Assembly (NCBI GenBank): GCA_964437365.1
Contig: CAYTGM010000004.1
Location: 186,001-250,000, forward strand
Length of the DNA stretch: 64,000 nucleotides
Reading direction: 5' to 3'
From: CAYTGM01 sp964437365
GTDB lineage: Bacteria; Sumerlaeota; Sumerlaeia; SLMS01
Part shown: in pieces, positions 61,678 to 64,000 of the stretch
How positions within the stretch are numbered: the stretch's first letter is position 1
How the letters are laid out: each line of letters begins with the position of its first letter
Position numbers and translations under genes: made by a program
The notes under the pieces: model-generated
Databases searched by the model: none
Told to the model about the DNA's origin: nothing
Seen by the model: the letters and a program-made list of their open reading frames with translations, nothing else

Positions 61678-63405
61678 TCAAGGAACCTGCAGATCAAGGT
61701 TGCTTACTCTGCCGCTTGAGACCTTCACTGTTCGCTTGATGTGCTCACCTTGTTTCGAAGCAAAGCTAACCTGATGCTCCCCTGCAGGAACATTCGGAAT
61801 CGCATAGAAACCATCAAGAGCAGTAGTATAGATAAACTTACGCCCATTGATGGCAATCCAGCAATCGAGGATCGGTTTTCCCGAACGATCGACCACGGTA
61901 CCCATAATATGACCTCTCTGGTCCCCTTTCATGTGATCTGGGACCGGAACAGTTGCCTTGTTTGGATAGAAAGTGCGTGTATCTGTCAGCCACTCGTTCT
62001 TTGGCGCACCGGAAAAGTTATAGAAGCAGTTTCCACCCATACCCAGTGCGCGCGTCATTGCTACATAGGCTGACTGGTGGGTTTTAAGCGGCTGCAAATC
62101 GTTTCCATAGCGAGTGAAGGCTGAGCCGGGCCATATGGGACGACCGGACTCGTTTTCTTCATGCCAGTCCAGAATAAGAGTCCCGTAGTTCGGCTCTGGA
62201 TCTTCCAGGCCCCAGTAGACCTGCGGAATGAGGGCATCCAGAACTCCCATGCTGAGCCAGCGCTCTGGCTCAACGCCGAACTGTGCGGCATCGCTGAATC
62301 GACCATATCCGCTGATACGTCGTCTGTCTGCGATACCAAAAGGTGAAGCAGTGATGAGAAGATCAGGACGTTTTGCCTTTGCACTCACATAGACATTCAT
62401 CAGGAACCGGGTGAGCTGCTCGTCCTGCCATTCCTTAAGTGACCTGACTTTATTGGGATTTCCACGACCATTGAAGCGTGCCTGTGAGACCGGGTCCTTG
62501 GAAACTCCGTTTGGATTACCAGTCCGGTCGTCCCAATGCAATCCATCCACGGGATAGACATCGAGGAAATTCATCACCTGCCGGCGAAGGTAAGTATTCA
62601 CCTTGGGGTTTCCATGTGTGAGCCACACGTACCCGCTGTCACCCCAGATATGCGGTTTGCCTGAAGCATCGTGGATCACGCCGCTGGCATTAGGTCCTTC
62701 AACAAACTTGTAGTAAGGATGGTTACGGTCAGTCGGTTTGACTTTTTTTCCTGATTGCCAGATAACAGAGAGGTTCATCCAGGCGTGGAGCTCGATATTA
62801 TTCTTTCTCGCTTCCTGTAGCGCATAGGCCACAGGGTCGAAGGACTTTGCATCTCCGCGCAGGATAGGAGACCAGGGTTCTTCCTTTGATGGATAAAAGG
62901 TGTCACCCTGTCCTCGTACTTGAAGGACGACAGCATTCATATTAGCTTTGGAAAGGGTATTCAATGCGCCTGCGATGAAACTTTGTACCTGAGACTTCGA
63001 AGAACCTCCCCACTCAAAACGGCTAATCCACGCAGCACGAAACTCCTCTGAAGGGTACTGACCTGTTGGGGTAGCCTTTGCTATCTTCTTATTTGAATCA
63101 GCCCCGGAGCTATCCTTTGCCCGGACGAGGAATTCGTAGGATTTGCCTGGAGTCAGATTGGGGATGACAGCCTCAGTGCTGTTGACTGACATGACTGGTC
63201 GGTCAAGTTGCCACCCCGAACCGTCGTTCATATATACGACATAATCAACACTTCCACTCTTATTGTCATCAGAGGACCGGTTCCAGGTTAGAAAAACTTC
63301 TCTAGGTGCGGGATAAGCTCGCTGAATTCCATCGAATTGGGGTACTGCATGAGCGAGAGTCGAAAGTAAAAGGATGAGTGAAGGAAGGATTGCTTTGAGG
63401 GGCAT
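61678..63405 (-). CDS. Secreted GHL10/DUF187 glycosidase-like protein with FN3 and CarboxypepD-like domains
   Basis: 575 residues. Signal peptide 1-20 (ending LAHA). Residues 22-112 form an FN3 domain (REVFLTWNRSSDD, PGKSYEFLVRAKDSSG). Residues 115-470 match the GHL10 (DUF187) family: FRAAWISRFEWGG, MNAVVLQVRGQGDTFYPS, IELHAWMNLSVIW, VDGLHWDDRTG and PQVYWGLEDPEPNYG. Residues 490-575 resemble a carboxypeptidase regulatory-like beta domain (IMGTVVDRSGKPILDCWIAI, YTTALDGFYAIPNVPAGEH). Family members act on peptidoglycan-like or other glycans; the Asp-Asp in HWDDR is a candidate catalytic site. Divergent from the PhzF gene, 97 bases away. Confidence 0.85.
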   Translation of the reverse strand: MPLKAILPSLILLLSTLAHAVPQFDGIQRAYPAPREVFLTWNRSSDDNKSGSVDYVVYMNDGSGWQLDRPVMSVNSTEAVIPNLTPGKSYEFLVRAKDSSGADSNKKIAKATPTGQYPSEEFRAAWISRFEWGGSSKSQVQSFIAGALNTLSKANMNAVVLQVRGQGDTFYPSKEEPWSPILRGDAKSFDPVAYALQEARKNNIELHAWMNLSVIWQSGKKVKPTDRNHPYYKFVEGPNASGVIHDASGKPHIWGDSGYVWLTHGNPKVNTYLRRQVMNFLDVYPVDGLHWDDRTGNPNGVSKDPVSQARFNGRGNPNKVRSLKEWQDEQLTRFLMNVYVSAKAKRPDLLITASPFGIADRRRISGYGRFSDAAQFGVEPERWLSMGVLDALIPQVYWGLEDPEPNYGTLILDWHEENESGRPIWPGSAFTRYGNDLQPLKTHQSAYVAMTRALGMGGNCFYNFSGAPKNEWLTDTRTFYPNKATVPVPDHMKGDQRGHIMGTVVDRSGKPILDCWIAINGRKFIYTTALDGFYAIPNVPAGEHQVSFASKQGEHIKRTVKVSSGRVSNLDLQVP

Positions 63406-63502
63406 GGTTGACCTTTATGGGATTCTCTTGTGTACTGTTGAACCTCGTTGTTACTTTTTCTTCTTTGGGAAAGTCAAAAGGGAAATACATGGAGATGAGA
63501 AA

Positions 63503-64000
63503 ATGTCCGATCTTTTTCAGGTAGATGCATTTACGGCCGAAGCGTTTCGAGGCAATCCTGCTGCTGTCCTGCTTTTGGATAAAGCAAAGGATGAGCAGTG
63601 GTATCAACGGTTTGCTGCTGAAATGAACCTTTCAGAAACGGCTTATCTTCTAAAGGAAGATGGGGGGTACAACATTCGTTGGTTCACACCCACCAGTGAG
63701 GTAAACTTGTGCGGCCATGCAACTCTGGCTTCTGCTCATGTTCTCTTTTCCGAAGGAATTGTGCCGGATAGCGATGCTGTCAAGTTTCACAGTAAGAGCG
63801 GTGACCTGATCTGTCGCAAAGACGGTCCCTATTATGTCTTGAATTTCCCTGCCTTACCAGTCGAGACATGCGTTCATAACCCGATGATCGAAGAAGCATT
63901 GAGGACAAAAATCATCTATACAGGCAAAGCTGATGAAGATTACTTTGTAGAGATTGGATCGCCAACGAAAGTACTTGAATTAAGGCCTCGCCTCGACATT
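63503..64000 (+). CDS. PhzF family isomerase/epimerase, cut by window edge
   Basis: 166 codons to the right edge; full length should be about 260-300. Start block FQVDAFTAEAFRGNPAAVLLLD, the catalytic Glu in MNLSETAYLL and NIRWFTPTSEVNLCGHATLASAHVLF are family hallmarks. Members isomerise small acids or amino-acid derivatives; PhzF itself acts in phenazine biosynthesis, but most homologs have unknown substrates. GGAG lies upstream of the ATG at 63503. Confidence 0.9.
   Translation, partial: MSDLFQVDAFTAEAFRGNPAAVLLLDKAKDEQWYQRFAAEMNLSETAYLLKEDGGYNIRWFTPTSEVNLCGHATLASAHVLFSEGIVPDSDAVKFHSKSGDLICRKDGPYYVLNFPALPVETCVHNPMIEEALRTKIIYTGKADEDYFVEIGSPTKVLELRPRLDI

Overview
The window comes from a Gram-negative bacterium that I cannot place to phylum. 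Evidence for an outer membrane: a complete Mla-type lipid transport set (STAS-MlaE permease, MlaF ATPase, MlaD MCE protein, auxiliary lipoprotein), a second MlaE, an O-antigen ligase-like protein, Wzm/Wzt-type export genes and two lipoproteins. Menaquinone is probably made by the futalosine route (MqnC at the left edge). The mix of DUF2851, a C25 (gingipain-family) peptidase and secreted proteins ending in an LPVELD tail points to an uncultivated FCB/PVC-like lineage; this is inference. GC content looks middling, about 45-55% in most genes sampled by eye and lower in parts of the polysaccharide island. No tRNA, rRNA, CRISPR array, insertion sequence or phage gene was seen.

Layout. 1-3.5 kb: mqnC (minus, cut by the edge), then divergently a double-FHA protein overlapping a metallophosphoesterase. 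3.5-10.8 kb, minus strand: phosphofructokinase, DUF2851 protein and two GT-C membrane glycosyltransferases. 11-13.8 kb, plus strand: a membrane-anchored NTF2-like protein and two secreted lamin-tail-like proteins sharing one C-terminal tail. 14.4-31 kb, plus strand: a long polysaccharide cluster with an initiating sugar-phosphate transferase, GT4 transferase, WecB and WecC (UDP-ManNAcA), FN3 lipoprotein, C25 peptidase, GT-C protein, sulfotransferase, polysaccharide deacetylase, two SGNH-like paralogs and an MBOAT acyltransferase. 31-38.7 kb, minus strand: a large methyltransferase/coiled-coil/glycosyltransferase fusion, a double GT4 protein, and an ABC-2 permease plus ATPase. 39-43.6 kb: a GT2 transferase converging on an O-antigen ligase with TPR tail and its overlapping TPR partner. 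43.7-49.2 kb: the Mla system, a 0.95 kb repeat-rich gap and the orphan MlaE. 49.4-52.6 kb: GspG-like pseudopilin, TgpA-like transglutaminase, YidD. 52.7-56.7 kb: grpE, a CbpA-like dnaJ, DUF2760 and an atypical Hsp70 in one operon. 56.7-64 kb: cupin, UbiB-like kinase, YhdH-type reductase, ketopantoate reductase, a membrane protein, a GHL10-type glycosidase and a PhzF protein cut by the right edge.

The central theme is synthesis, decoration (acylation, sulfation, deacetylation), length control and export of a surface polysaccharide, beside outer-membrane lipid transport. The most interesting possibilities are the methyltransferase/coiled-coil/glycosyltransferase fusion as a chain-length ruler next to an ABC exporter, and a C25 peptidase inside a polysaccharide cluster, near two secreted proteins that end in the same short tail, as a possible protein-to-glycan sorting system. 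Both are hypotheses. By-eye counts and start choices are approximate.
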